Positions 1-10,089 of a DNA stretch of 64,000 nt are shown one piece after another. Both the position numbers and the translations under genes were made by a program. The DNA comes from Escallonia rubra (lineage: Eukaryota; Streptophyta; Magnoliopsida; Escalloniales; Escalloniaceae): contig JAVXUO010001657.1 in the NCBI GenBank assembly GCA_033065855.1, positions 1-64,000 of the forward strand. Direction: 5' to 3'. Numbering within the stretch: position 1 is the first letter of the stretch; each line of letters opens with the position of its first letter. Below the pieces are notes generated by a model, which did not search any database, was not told the origin of the DNA, and was given only the letters and a program-made list of their open reading frames with translations.

Positions 1-504
1 TTCGCGCCGTCGTGGATGTCAGTATCAATGGTCGTCGCAATCAAAGAAAAAAAATTCAGAATAGGAAGAAGCAGCGCCAAGGCTTATCGGCGCAACCACC
101 GAGTTATCGAGATGCGCACTGCCGCAATTTTCTGAGGGGCATCGGCGTTAGGTTCGGCCCACTATTGCAGTGGCCACCTATCCGTCCAGTCGACGCCACT
201 GCGAATGGTAGCATCGTCGCCATCTCAGCCTCGTGACCAAGGGATGCCTGATTCGCCGTTGCACCACTCCGGCCAACTCCACTGCACAATGGACTCAGCA
301 AAAAGGGCCAACGTCGCCACAACCACGACCAACTTTGACGACGCCATTCCGTCGTCTAAACCACTAAATCATCAGCCACGACACCGTCCTCTAGTGGTTT
401 CACCAACGCCGCCAGGCAACCACCACAACACTGCCGCATCAAAGAGTCGAAACCCACAACCATCCATGACGTCGTGCCAATCACTGCAAGCAAACAGCAA
501 TGGC

Positions 505-885
505 GTCGTTTCACCACAGCTCCCTAACATCGCGCTCTGTTCTCTGGTCAGCCAAGCTCCGATGTCACCGCCGGTAGGGCTGCCTGTCTACCATCGCCAC
601 TTCACTGGGGCCCAATCACCATACTGGTCACGACCGACCACCACCGCCGTGAGGCCGCCAGAACAGCAAATGTAAGATACAAAAAAAATGGAAAGAATAA
701 GCAGATCAGCGCTGCCGTCAACCTCTAGCACCCGTCGCCGGCATCAACCCTGCGACCATCCCGACGTCGCTCCGTCCATTGCGCCCACCGGGGCGATCGC
801 CTTCACTATAGCTCCCTGACGTCGCTGTGCTATTGGCCCAGTCAAGCCTCAATGTCACCGCCGGTAGGAGCTGCCACTGTTCAGC
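505..885 (+). repeat. Two degenerate ~290-bp tandem units in the retroelement 3' region
   Basis: The block with GCTCCCTAAC at 519 and TGTCACCGCCGGTAGG near 564 recurs with GCTCCCTGAC at 811 and the same second motif near 854, an offset of about 290 bases. The surrounding 1-1130 stretch is GC-rich and open on both strands, which is a composition effect and not evidence of a gene. Confidence 0.55.
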
Positions 886-1139
886 TGTGGTACCGCGCCA
901 CCGCGACTACAGGAAAGCTCCACCGCCGTCCACCACAATCGGCAAAAGCTGCCCCGCGAAGTGACTGTCGCACCAACACCAATCGGCTCTTCGTCTGGTG
1001 ATGTATCGGCCGGGCGGTCATTAGCAACCGAAACAGCTCATCGCTGATCCTACCTTGCTCGACGAATGCGACATGATCTGACCGACGGCAGCGACAGCCC
1101 GTGAAGGCTATTCAGCAGACCTCTCTTCATCCAGATAAG

Positions 1140-1510
1140 GTGCATTCCTTCCTTGTTAAAGCATTGATGTCTTAACCCCATGAAAATGTATAATTATATT
1201 TAGGGACCACAATGTCTTATTTATTCAATATATACCACAACTTTTTAAAAGCATTAAGCTTTTAACCCGTAATTATGCATATTTATATATTTGACCCACA
1301 GGGTCTTTTTTATTAGACATATGCCAATTTTAAAGACTATTAGGCTTTTTGCCTGCGGAAAAAGTCTATTTATGTTTAGACCCGAGAGTCTATGCTTAAA
1401 AGTTTTGAAATTTTAACCGGTCAACAAAGGCCTATTTAAATTTAAGGCCTACATGGCCTAATTTATTTGACATATGCTATAACCTATTTTTCGCACTAAG
1501 CTTTAGAATG
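1140..1510 (+). repeat. Degenerate ~105-bp AT-rich tandem repeat, about four units
   Basis: Units share a pattern of AAAGCATTAAGCTTTTAACCC, a TTATTTA stretch, then GACATATGCC. Copies are visible near 1160, 1245, 1335 and 1440-1490 with many substitutions. The block lies between the GC-rich repeat and the 3' LTR of the same element. Confidence 0.45.
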
Positions 1511-2913
1511 CACAATTGGACTGAACATGCTGCGCATTCTTTAAAAGGGTTTGTGCATTTTTTATAGTGCATATACGTCGCTAATAATAAAGCGATTATA
1601 ATTTTTAACGCTAGCAAAGCCTTTCGAAGGCTACTTCCAGTGCGCTTATAGCTAGACCTATTTTTGTTCTAGCATCATGCAATTGCATCAAGTGGTGCAA
1701 GCACGTCACAAGTTGGGGCTCCAACTGCTTTGACGTTTTAAGCACACCTGAGACACACCATGCAACACACCCATGTCGGCTAACCAACAAAGCCCTAATG
1801 GGGCCTCGATGTTTAAACACTATTCTCAATTATGTGCATTTTTATATGCTTTATTGCTTCAAAGGCTATTTTTTCAGTCACGTACTTTTATTTCTTGCAA
1901 GGGTTTTGATGTACAAACCACTCCATAAGCAAGGAACAAATTCACAGCACCCTGTGACTTGAAGTCGCATTTAGGGTTTTTGCTGCAGTATCCTGCCGCC
2001 TCGACATTATATATCTGGTTATACAGTGACCGACTATCAACGGTCAAACATCCACACCAGCGCATGCTACCAAAGCAACTGGTGAATCAGAGCACTTTGC
2101 GCTCCACCCGCCCCCGAGCGCACGTATGACGAGAACTCTACGTTTCGTCCAGCCCCCTAGGGCATCTACATGAGCTCCATGTTCCATTCCCCCTCAAGGG
2201 CACTTATCAGAACTCTACGTTCCACTAGCTCTCTAGGGCGGTCCCTCAAGGGACGAACACCCTCAAGGGTGATAGGATAGAGCTCAAGTTCTATCCGAAC
2301 GGTTTAGCTATAGTTCTAACCCATGAAATGGAAAAACCTAGTGGGAGTTCGTCGCCCTACCCTGTTTTGTTAATTCAAAACTTGGCCGAGCAATAGTGCG
2401 AGGCTTCTTTGTCAGTCCTTAGCTGACGATAAGGGTTCGCGTCAAAGTAAAATGCAAGCATGATGTGGTTAGCTCAAGCTAAAGAACACACACTTGCACA
2501 AAACAAACACCCTCCACAGGAGAGGTGACCCCTCAAGGGGACATTCAAACACTTAGCACATGCAACAACTTGCATGCACAGCTCTGTGTCCTCTCTCTAG
2601 AGAGGCTAACGTGGGGCACAACCTCTAATGGATCTCGAGATCCCATGATTCATCTTCCCAAAGATGATTCCGAGTAGCCTACTTAGGCGACATTCGAAAG
2701 ACCTAGCTCTCAAGAGATAGAGTTCTAGCATCCTACTCGGGCAAAGTTCCAAGGCTTAAGCTCCCAAGAGCTTAGGTCCGAGCACATGGAGTAGAGAAAT
2801 ATTATTACCCCTACATGCGGATGGAGAATCCCTTAAAAATCTGACGTATGTATGGAGGCAAAAGGTATAAACTTCATAAGCAAAAGATTTTGGCTAAGGA
2901 AGAGGGGGACTTA

Positions 2914-3297
2914 TGATATACCTCAAATATAACTCTCAATAATTGGGGAATACCCGGCAATCCTAGTCGAACTGGGAGACCAATAATTATCTTATCAGAG
3001 ATGGTGACGTGATCCTCAAGGATCCTAACGCCATCCTAACACATCTAGCCGACGGCCCAGTCCTACTAGGGCTCTTCTTCCTACCACTATATAAAGGGGT
3101 CTACCCCCCAGGTATGGGACAACTACACACATTCATGCTTTTTTCAGAGTCATTATCATGTAGCTGCGTTCTGACTTAAGCATCGAAGAGTTCTCCGCTG
3201 GGAACCCCACCCGGCGGTCACTCGTTTTCTGTCTTGCAGGTCATCGATTCGGGCTCGGGTTCCACAAAGTACACGAAGCATATTTTTAGCAGCAACA
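2914..3297 (+). repeat. 3' LTR (384 bp) of the Tat-like element
   Basis: The LTR begins TGATATACCTC after the purine tract and ends AGCAACA. A TATA box (CTATATAAAG) lies at 3087-3096 with a pyrimidine-rich leader behind it, matching the U3/R layout of an LTR promoter. The 5 bases after it, GGAAT, would be one half of the target duplication; the partner lies outside the window. Confidence 0.6.
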
Positions 3298-3621
3298 GGA
3301 ATAATTTTTCCAGTAAGCTTTCCCTCATCTTTTCCCTCTTGTTCTTTAATGGTTCATTGGATAAGGAGATAAAGGGAAACTGCCGTGAGTGGTTTTGTGA
3401 TCGGGGGGTTGCGGTTTTGAAGAGGAAATAATGGTTGATTCTTGTATGGTGTATATATACATTGTGGGTTAAGGCTGAGTTTAGATGGTTATGCAGTACT
3501 GTGCGAAAAGGGTGCGTGAGTTTGTGTGTGTGTGAAACTATGTGCATGATCGTGTGTGTAATGTGTGCTTGGGTGTGTGTTAATTGCCAGCAATATGTGT
3601 GTTTGTGTGTGTGTGTGTGCG
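3298..3621. other. TG-rich spacer without a recognisable gene
   Basis: Host or older repeat DNA between the Tat-like LTR and the hAT-like insertion. From about 3520 it is rich in (TG)n. Short open frames here are products of the dinucleotide composition. Confidence 0.6.
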
Positions 3622-4837
3622 CAGTGGCGGAACCAGGATTTCATCCCAGGGGGTGCTAAAAATATATCGAAGGAGATAAATATTTTTATAAGTAAAATAG
3701 CACACAAAAACAAAGTGCACTTTTTCAGTCATGTTTTATTATTTTACTTTTCCATTCATGTCTAATTATCGCGTTTATCTAATTAACTTAATTTCAACCC
3801 ACCATTCAACTAAATCACATATCCGACATCTCAATCCAATTGGGTCCCATCCTCCATCAACCATCTCAATTCTCAATTCTCAAATGCTCAATGCACAATT
3901 AACAACATATAATCAGCATGAAAATAATCTCAATTTTTAAATGCACAATTAACACAACCTAAAATTATCAATCAAATAATCAATGCTCAAACGGGATAAA
4001 AATCCAATTGGGTCCCATCCTCCATCAACAATCTCAAATCTAAGTGCTCAATGCACGATTAACATCCACAAAGCATCAATTAATAATCTAAATTATCAAA
4101 TACACAACTAACAACCTAAAATTATTAATCAAATAATCAATTCTCAATAGCAAAAGAAATTGTTCAAAATGCACACTGACCTCTGTCCTCAGAAATCAGA
4201 ACGGCGTCGCCGGAGTTGGGTGGGGACTGGCCAACTTAGAGGTGAACTTAGATCTGCCAGATCTGATCTGGCCGGAGTCGCCGGAGTTGGGTGGGGACTG
4301 GCCGGAGTTGGGGTGGGGACCGCCGGACTGGGGAGGCCTTCACCAATCACCGGCTTCGCGCTTCGGAGTTTGGAATCAGGGGACGGCGACCGGTGACCGC
4401 GGGTCAGTGGGTGGTGCGGGTGCCGGAGTGCGGCGAGCCTCGGTGGCTCAGTGGCTGAGAGAGCCGACTGCCGAGAGAGGAGGAGAGATGCCGGGATGCC
4501 GGCAGCCGGCGTGAGTCGCGTGACCGGCGACTCGTGAGACCGAGCTTGATTGACGGGCTGACGGCTTGACGCCACCGTCGCCACGCCTGAGAGAGCTGCC
4601 GATCTGCCGTCTGCCGTCTGCCGATGTGCCGTCTGCCGGCGTGCGGCGGTGTCGGCGGTGAGCCGGTGACTGACTGAGAGTGAGATCGTGAGAGCCGGCC
4701 GAGAGAGGAGGAGAGGAGGAGAGAGAAAGGAAAAGTGGAAAATGAAAAAAAACACTATATATATTTTAAAAAAAAAAAAATTCAAAATCTCAGGGGGGGC
4801 TATAGCCCCCCCTCGTACAGGCGTAGTTCCGCCACTG
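3622..4837. mobile_element. Non-autonomous hAT-like TIR element (1216 bp)
   Basis: The ends are CAGTGGCGGAACC at 3622 and the inverted GTTCCGCCACTG ending at 4837. Flanks are TGTGTGCG and TGTGTGTG, an 8-bp duplication with one mismatch, though the (TG)n target makes it weak. This terminal motif with an 8-bp duplication is common for plant hAT-like non-autonomous elements. There is no transposase. The interior has an AT-rich tandem duplication (3836-4153) and a GC-rich block (4190-4720). A perfect palindrome, a run of G then CTATAG then a run of C, lies at about 4791-4812. The 222-codon frame on the minus strand is low-complexity and not a gene. Confidence 0.7.
3836..4153 (+). repeat. 168-bp tandem duplication inside the hAT-like element
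   Basis: CCAATTGGGTCCCATCCTCC occurs at 3836 and again at 4004, followed by similar AT-rich text (TCAATGCACAATTAACA, CCTAAAATTAT, AATCAAATAATCAAT) in the same order. Two units with moderate divergence. Confidence 0.75.
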
Positions 4838-5623
4838 TGTGTGTGTGTAGCTGCCAAAAGACAACTGTGTGCGTGTGTTTTTGCGGGTGTGAAGAATTTG
4901 GCTACTTTTAATGCTATTCTGCTTGGATAATGGTTGTGGCGCTTTATGCATGGGAGAATGCTTCTGGTCTAGATATGTTGGGTTAGGTGCAGATGCTTGG
5001 TCTTTGAAAGTGGTTTATAGATCTTGTTGGATGAGTCTATGGGATGGAATTAGTAATGGTTGACTGTGCTCTTAAAAGCATATTCATTTGGTTGTGGGTA
5101 GTGGTGTCCTGGTGAAAAATTTAGGGAGATCTTTATATAAGAAATTGGTAAAGTACTAGCGGCAAAGTTCACCGCTAGAGTTTAAAAGTGATGAAGATAT
5201 GGAATGAATCCTCCATGTACTGATGGACAGTCATATCTCAATATATGGTGGAATCAGTATTGTTAATCTCTCGGTAGGATCACTTGATTTCTTAACAATT
5301 CATGACGGAGTTGCTATTTCACTGCATTTATGGCCTAAGCAGAGCAACCAAGGGATACGGTAAAATCTTTGGTGTGGGAATGAGGAGCTAGCTTTGTTTT
5401 CTATTGCCGGAGATAAGGACGCTAATGTAGTGGAGGTGTCTTCATTTCTAGGAAATGCCCACTGCTAGAATCCTATATTGAAACAGAATCTTAACGTGTG
5501 GTAGCTGGATTCTATTTCCATTTTGTTTGGAAGCATTCAAGCATCATCCGTCTCTCAAAGTGGTAAGGATAGGGAGAATCCTAGGGCCATTGGGAATGTG
5601 TATGTGTGTGTTTTGTGGATGAC
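4838..5623. other. Spacer, possibly a LINE remnant
   Basis: No intact frame. Around 5010-5130 a broken frame reads like the C-terminal zinc-binding region that follows reverse transcriptase in plant LINEs (SLWDGISNG followed by a short GSGV block), but this is too short and decayed to be sure. Nothing else is supported. Confidence 0.3.
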
Positions 5624-5660
5624 CATGTAGCTAGTGGTGTCAAAGGGCCGGGTTTGGGCC
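5624..5660 (+). repeat. Left end of the large hAT: 8-bp TSD and TIR
   Basis: CATGTAGC at 5624-5631 is followed by TAGTGGTGTCAAAGGGCCGG. The mirror end at 15843 reads TATAGCTGTCAAAAGGGCCGG on the other strand and is followed by the same CATGTAGC at 15844-15851. A perfect 8-bp duplication next to TIRs with the GTGTCAAA/CTGTCAAA core is diagnostic for the hAT superfamily. Confidence 0.92.
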
Positions 5661-6122
5661 GGCCCAGCCCGGGCCCAGTGGGCCAAAAGAGAAAAAGGGC
5701 CGGGGCCGGGTCAGATTAATGGGGTATCTAGGCCCAGTCCAAGCCCTGGCCCTAGGCCCTATATTTAGGGCCGGGCCCGGGCCCTATCCTTTTTTTAAAA
5801 AAAATTTCTTGTTATTCAAATTAAATACTTTAATTGACATAATTTCTTGTCATTATGTAAGCAAATTATAATTTAATAATTAGTGTATATATATTACCAC
5901 ATAAATGTGTATACAAGCAAATAAAACAACTAAAAATTCCTAGGCACGCACACATATATGTAGTAATATGTGTGTATACAATAAATATTTATAGCATTCA
6001 AATATTCAATCAACTGATGGAGTTAAATTGAAGATAAATTTATTCATAGGCCCTCCTCCTTTTATCCGGGCTTGGGACCGGCTGCTTGTAAACAAACAGG
6101 CGAAGTTACCTATTTTTTATTA

Positions 6123-6157
6123 TATATATGAAAAAATATCTATCTTGCTTGTAAAAT

Positions 6158-6249
<92 letters not shown>

Positions 6250-6366
6250 AAAATATATTGCTTGTAAAATATGAAAAATATCTATCTTGCTTGTGAAAAC
6301 CTATTCGATATATATATATATATCGAATAGGTTTTTACAAGCAAGATATATATTTTTTCATATATA
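6123..6366 (+). repeat. (TA)n tract with tandem and inverted copies of a short hAT sequence
   Basis: A (TA)n run occupies 6159-6245. The words TATCTTGCTTGTAAAA occur before it (about 6140), after it (6255-6295, two copies) and in inverted form at about 6331-6350. The last pair makes a long inverted repeat, 6281-6316 against 6317-6350, with TCGATATATA at the centre. This lies immediately left of the foldback insertion. Confidence 0.75.
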
Positions 6367-6388
6367 TAGATATATATATATATATATA

Positions 6389-8154
6389 GGGGGCCGATCC
6401 CCAGAAATAACTTTTCTCCACCCAACCGCTCCTCTTACAAGCGGTTGGGTAACATTTTGTTTTTTGAGAATGCAGTGGGGCCCGCCGTTCGTTTTCCAAC
6501 CGCTCCTCTTATAAGCGGTTGGGTAACGATTTTTTTTTTTTTTGAGAATGCAGAGGGGGCCCGCAAAAATCCCCAATTGCCGTACAAAAATCCCCCAACC
6601 GCTCCTCTTATAAGCGGTTGGGTAACAATTTTTTTTTTTTGAGAATGCAGTGGGCCCCGCAAAAAAACAAAAATCCTCCAACCGCTCCTCTTATAAGCGG
6701 TTGGGTAACATTTTTTTTTGAGAATGAAGTGGGGCCCTTGAAAAAAAATCCCCCAACCGCATATAAGAGGAGCGGTTGGGGGGGAGAGATTGACGCGAGA
6801 AGGGAGAAAATGGGGAAGGGAGAAAAGGGGGGAGAAAATGGAGAAAATGGGGAGAAAAGGGGGGAGGGGAGAAAATGAAAGACCAACCGCATATCCTACA
6901 TGCGGTTGGCATTGATGCCATGGCCCCCCACCTCCCTTGCCCCCCACCCCCGTGGCCCCCACCTTCCGTGAGTGTCCTTCTTCTTTTTTCTTTCCTTTTT
7001 CTTTCTTTCTTCTTTCCTTTCTTTTTCTTTGCTTTTTCTTTCCCCCCTTGCCCCCCACCCGTGGCCCCCCTCCCTATCTCACCTACATACAAACAAAAAA
7101 AATTTACGCCAGAAGATCGGTGGATAACCGCTAAAAGATCGGTGAATTTTTTGCATAAATATATCAAGTTAAAACAAGTAAGTATTTTTCAATTTGTTCT
7201 TACCAATTGATTGTTTAAATTGTGTTACGCTTAAATTGTTCTTACCACAGTATAATATTTGTGTTTAGGGCGTCAAAATTACGTTTTTACAAATCGGGGT
7301 ATTACACTCGAAAGATTCCACAATAGCGAATTTTTAGGGCGTTAAAATGACAATTTTTTCACGAATTTATAAAAAATAGCTAGAGCATGATTTTGCCAAA
7401 GTGCAAAAAAGAGACCCTAGATATTTTCAAAAGATCTGTATCAGGTAAAAATTTCATATTTTTCCAAAGACTGTAAAGGGGCTAACTGATACGGGAAACC
7501 GTGTACCTTCGCAGTCTAATTTAAAATACCAAGCTAGCGCGATTTCGCGCGAAACTTTTACGAGAATCCTAGGATGTTGGGAAGTTCCATTCCCCAAGAT
7601 TTTGCGCCATTCCGGAGCCATTAGCTATTTTTTTGGCCGAACGGCCCTTTAAGCGCTCGATCCGGACACCGGTTCGCGATTTTTGCCCCAAAGATCCGTA
7701 AAATACTTTTTAGATCAAGGATGAACTCAGGAAGCGTAAAATAGCATGTCGAGGCACTTTTGAGATTTTTCCTGATGCCAGGGGCATTTTGGTAATTTGC
7801 CACCCTGCGAGGGGTGTTTTGGTAATTTTCCCGCGCCAAGTTTTCCGAACGACTTTTTAGTCCAGAAATGTAATTACAAAACCTGAAATGTCGTTTTGAA
7901 GCTGGTTCGGGGGCGTTGGGGTGATAGTGAACCCCCAGGGGCATTTCGGTAATTTGCCGCTCATCGGGGGCTATTTTGCTAGGAAGGATCCAGATTAAAG
8001 GGCCATACCTTAAAATAACTTTTAGTTCAGGAAAGGGTGTGAGACACCCGAAAACTTATTTTGTTCCGGATGGTCTGAACCTTGTGACGCACCGGATATG
8101 ACTGCCAGGGGGTATTTTGCATAAGTAGCGGGTGTTTTGGTAACTTTTCCCATT
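6389..8154 (+). repeat. Left inverted arm of the foldback element
   Basis: Outer domain 6389-6910: palindromic units spaced by poly-T and GAGAATGCAGTGGGGCCC words. Middle 6780-7080: GGGGAGAAAATGG purine runs, then a CTTTCTTTT pyrimidine run. Inner 7080-8154: AT-rich, with repeated GGGGCATTTTGGTAATTTGC words at 7780-7830 and 7940-7960 and a related one at 8105-8145. From about 7330 it aligns by eye with the chromovirus LTRs at 62.4-62.9 kb (same strand) and 53.3-53.95 kb (opposite strand). Confidence 0.9.
6421..6909 (+). repeat. Array of six palindromes in the left arm
   Basis: Each unit has an 8-bp stem, CCAACCGC with GCGGTTGG, around an 11-nt loop. Units lie at 6421-6449 (one extra base pair each side), 6496-6522, 6595-6621, 6678-6704, 6753-6779 and 6883-6909. 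Loops of units 1-4 read TCCTCTTATAA or close; unit 5 carries that segment inverted (ATATAAGAGGA); unit 6 has a different loop (ATATCCTACAT). Spacing is about 74-130 bases. They could be binding sites or DNA/RNA hairpins. Confidence 0.9.
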
Positions 8155-8325
8155 TAAAATTTTTCCTGATATATTTGGTATATAATTGACGTAATTCATT
8201 TGAGAACTTGACTTTAACGCGGTTTTGAGGTCTTGGGGGTGTAGGGGCCATCGGGGGGTATATTGCTATATAACCACGTTGGCGCTAAATTCAGTGAGAA
8301 CTAGCGTAATTAAGCGTTCGACACG

Positions 8326-10087
8326 ACGATTGCCTTATATCCGCTCTAGTTGAACGATGGAGGAGCGAGACGAACTCATTTCACTTCCGGTTTGGTGAAA
8401 TGACTGTTACGTTAGAGGACGTCGGATATATACTTGGAATCCCATGTCACGGCAGACCCGTTACTCTGAGCGTGCCGTCTGCATCCGTAGCGAATATGGC
8501 TAGGCATTATTTTTCGGGAATTCCAAGGGCAGCACTTACAACAAACGGCGTCAAGATTAAATGGCTGAGAGAGGAGTAGGGGGAGCTACCGGATGAATAC
8601 ACTCGTCATGATTTCGTGACGTATACGCAGGCATACCTTCTGTATATTATTGGAGCCATATTACTTCCGACGCATTCGAAAAACACGGTGCATCCGAAGT
8701 ATATGGTGTTATTGGAGGATCTTGACGAGGTATACTCGTATTCGTGGGGTTCAGCTGTCCTTGCGCACCTATATCGAGCACTGCATAAGGCTACGAGAAA
8801 CGGTGCCAAGTCCATTGCCGCCTGCCTGACTTTATTACAGGTATGAGCATTTATTTTCTTGGTAGGATCCTTAGTCAATATATTCGGGATTAATTACTAA
8901 TTCCATATAATGTTTGCATTCACAGGTTTGGTCTTACGAGAGGCTACCCACGGGTCGTCCACAACCGTTGGTAGATTCCGATGAGACGTGGCCTAGGGTG
9001 TGGGCCTGGGGGCCTCCGACCAACCGGATGAGGAGACGGGTAGACCCTCACAACCATCTACAGTTCTATCGGGGGGAACTAGAGATACTGGATGCATCCC
9101 AGGTGACGTGGCAGCCATATGACAAGGTGATGCATCTGTTGGATGAGTTGTGTTGGCAACTTCCGGTGTTGAATCAATATGGCAGGTTTGGTTCGGGTGC
9201 CGCTCATTCACTTCGAAGAATGTGAGTTTTAGATGCCCGATCGAGCTATGAAGCAAGCTGGCTGTCCACAAGGGATTCCGAAACCCGCTGTAGACATGCA
9301 GCCATACAGGGGTGGTCGAGGGCCGAACTTCGAGGTGGCTAATGCCTTGACTGTGTTGGGTGACGAGGTGCAACAGTGGAATACCTGACAGGAAACGTAT
9401 GACAGCCTTGTATCGCTGAAGCACGACGGCATCAGTACTGAGGACTACTTACAGTGGTTTCTCAGGGTGACGCGCACGAGGGTGAATCGCCCTTCCCAGG
9501 TGAAGGAGACATCGTATGCGCCACGTGAGGTCTATGACCAGTTCTGGGCATTGGCCCTTGTAAGTCATGCTAGTGTTGTTTGATAATTTATTTGCGCACC
9601 TTATCGACCATGCCTGAAATGATTAGCCATATTTTCTATGCATGTTTTTTAGGTTGACCAGGCCACTGACGTGTTCAAGCAGCTGGAGTCGTTTGACTGG
9701 TTTGTCGCGCAGGCTCCTGACAATCTCAAGAGGTCCATTGAGAGGTACAAGACTGAAGTTCAAAACTTTAGTCTTGCGTATCGGGGTTACCAAGGGGAGC
9801 CGTCTAGTCACCCTCCTCCTGACGCGTACGACTATCAGCCCCAGAGTCAGGTGTGGGAGCCGTCTAGTCGCCCTCCTCCTGACGCGTACGACTACCGAAC
9901 TTCGAGTCAGGTGTGGGAGCCGTCTAGCGTGCCTCCTCCTGACGCGTACGACTATCAGCCCCAGAGTCAGGTGTCGGAGCCGTCTAGTCGCCCTCCTCCT
10001 GACGCGCCTCAATCCTATAGCTATGAATTCTGCGTGGCTAGCTGCCGTGACGTTACAAAAAACTGTACCAAAAAGAAATGTACATAA
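8326..10087 (+). pseudogene. Plant mobile domain (PMD, MAIN-like) gene, three exons, broken
   Basis: Exon 1 (8326-8840) translates to a typical PMD start: ALVERWRSETNSFHFRFGEM, then TVTLEDVGYILGIPCHGRPV. Intron 8841-8925 (GT..AG, phase 0) leads to exon 2 with VWAWGPP, WQPYDKV, VPLIHFEECEF, MPDRAMKQAG and the QFWALA motif; intron 9560-9652 (phase 0) leads to an exon ending in a proline-rich repeat tail. PMD proteins such as Arabidopsis MAIN/MAIL1 are nuclear factors linked to silencing and meristem maintenance, and PMD genes are widespread in plant transposons. The frame has about three in-frame stops and one frameshift in exons 1-2, so it is not functional as it stands. No clear start codon or promoter was found. 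It fills the core between the inverted arms. Confidence 0.85.
9797..10010 (+). repeat. 60-bp in-frame tandem repeat in the PMD tail
   Basis: Three full units and a partial one encode EPSSxPPPDAYDYxxxSQVW (20 residues). Units begin at 9797, 9857, 9917 and 9977. The third base and neighbouring positions vary little, so the expansion looks recent relative to the stops in the upstream exons. Confidence 0.9.
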
Positions 10088-10089
10088 TT

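Larger units (their letters stand above)
1..3297 (+). mobile_element. 3' part of a Ty3/gypsy (Tat-type suspected) LTR retrotransposon, cut by the window edge
   Basis: Seen: a long stretch without coding sense (1-2913) ends in a purine tract at about 2897-2910, directly followed by a 384-bp LTR that starts TGATATACC and ends AGCAACA. A long non-coding 3' internal region with degenerate tandem repeats and a short LTR is typical of Tat-lineage Ty3/gypsy elements, but no reverse transcriptase or integrase is visible here, so the lineage is inferred. The 5' part lies left of the window. It is a fossil; no protein function can be claimed. Confidence 0.6.

Noticed and set aside
1-1130. GC-rich open frames (12-236, 205-675)
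   Set aside because: They lie in the non-coding 3' region of a retroelement with ~290-bp tandem units; both strands are open and no domain is seen.
4189-4857. A 222-codon minus-strand frame
   Set aside because: It runs across the right TIR of the hAT-like element and is low-complexity in a GC-rich core; no protein family features.
6421-6909. Regularly spaced short repeats that resemble a CRISPR array
   Set aside because: The repeats are plant palindromes in a transposon arm with uneven spacing and similar, non-unique spacers. CRISPR arrays do not occur in plant nuclear DNA.
7621-7944. A 107-codon frame, identical to that at 10840-11163, which could look like a duplicated small gene
   Set aside because: It lies in the inverted arms, in text homologous to chromovirus LTRs. 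The identity reflects the arm structure, not coding constraint.
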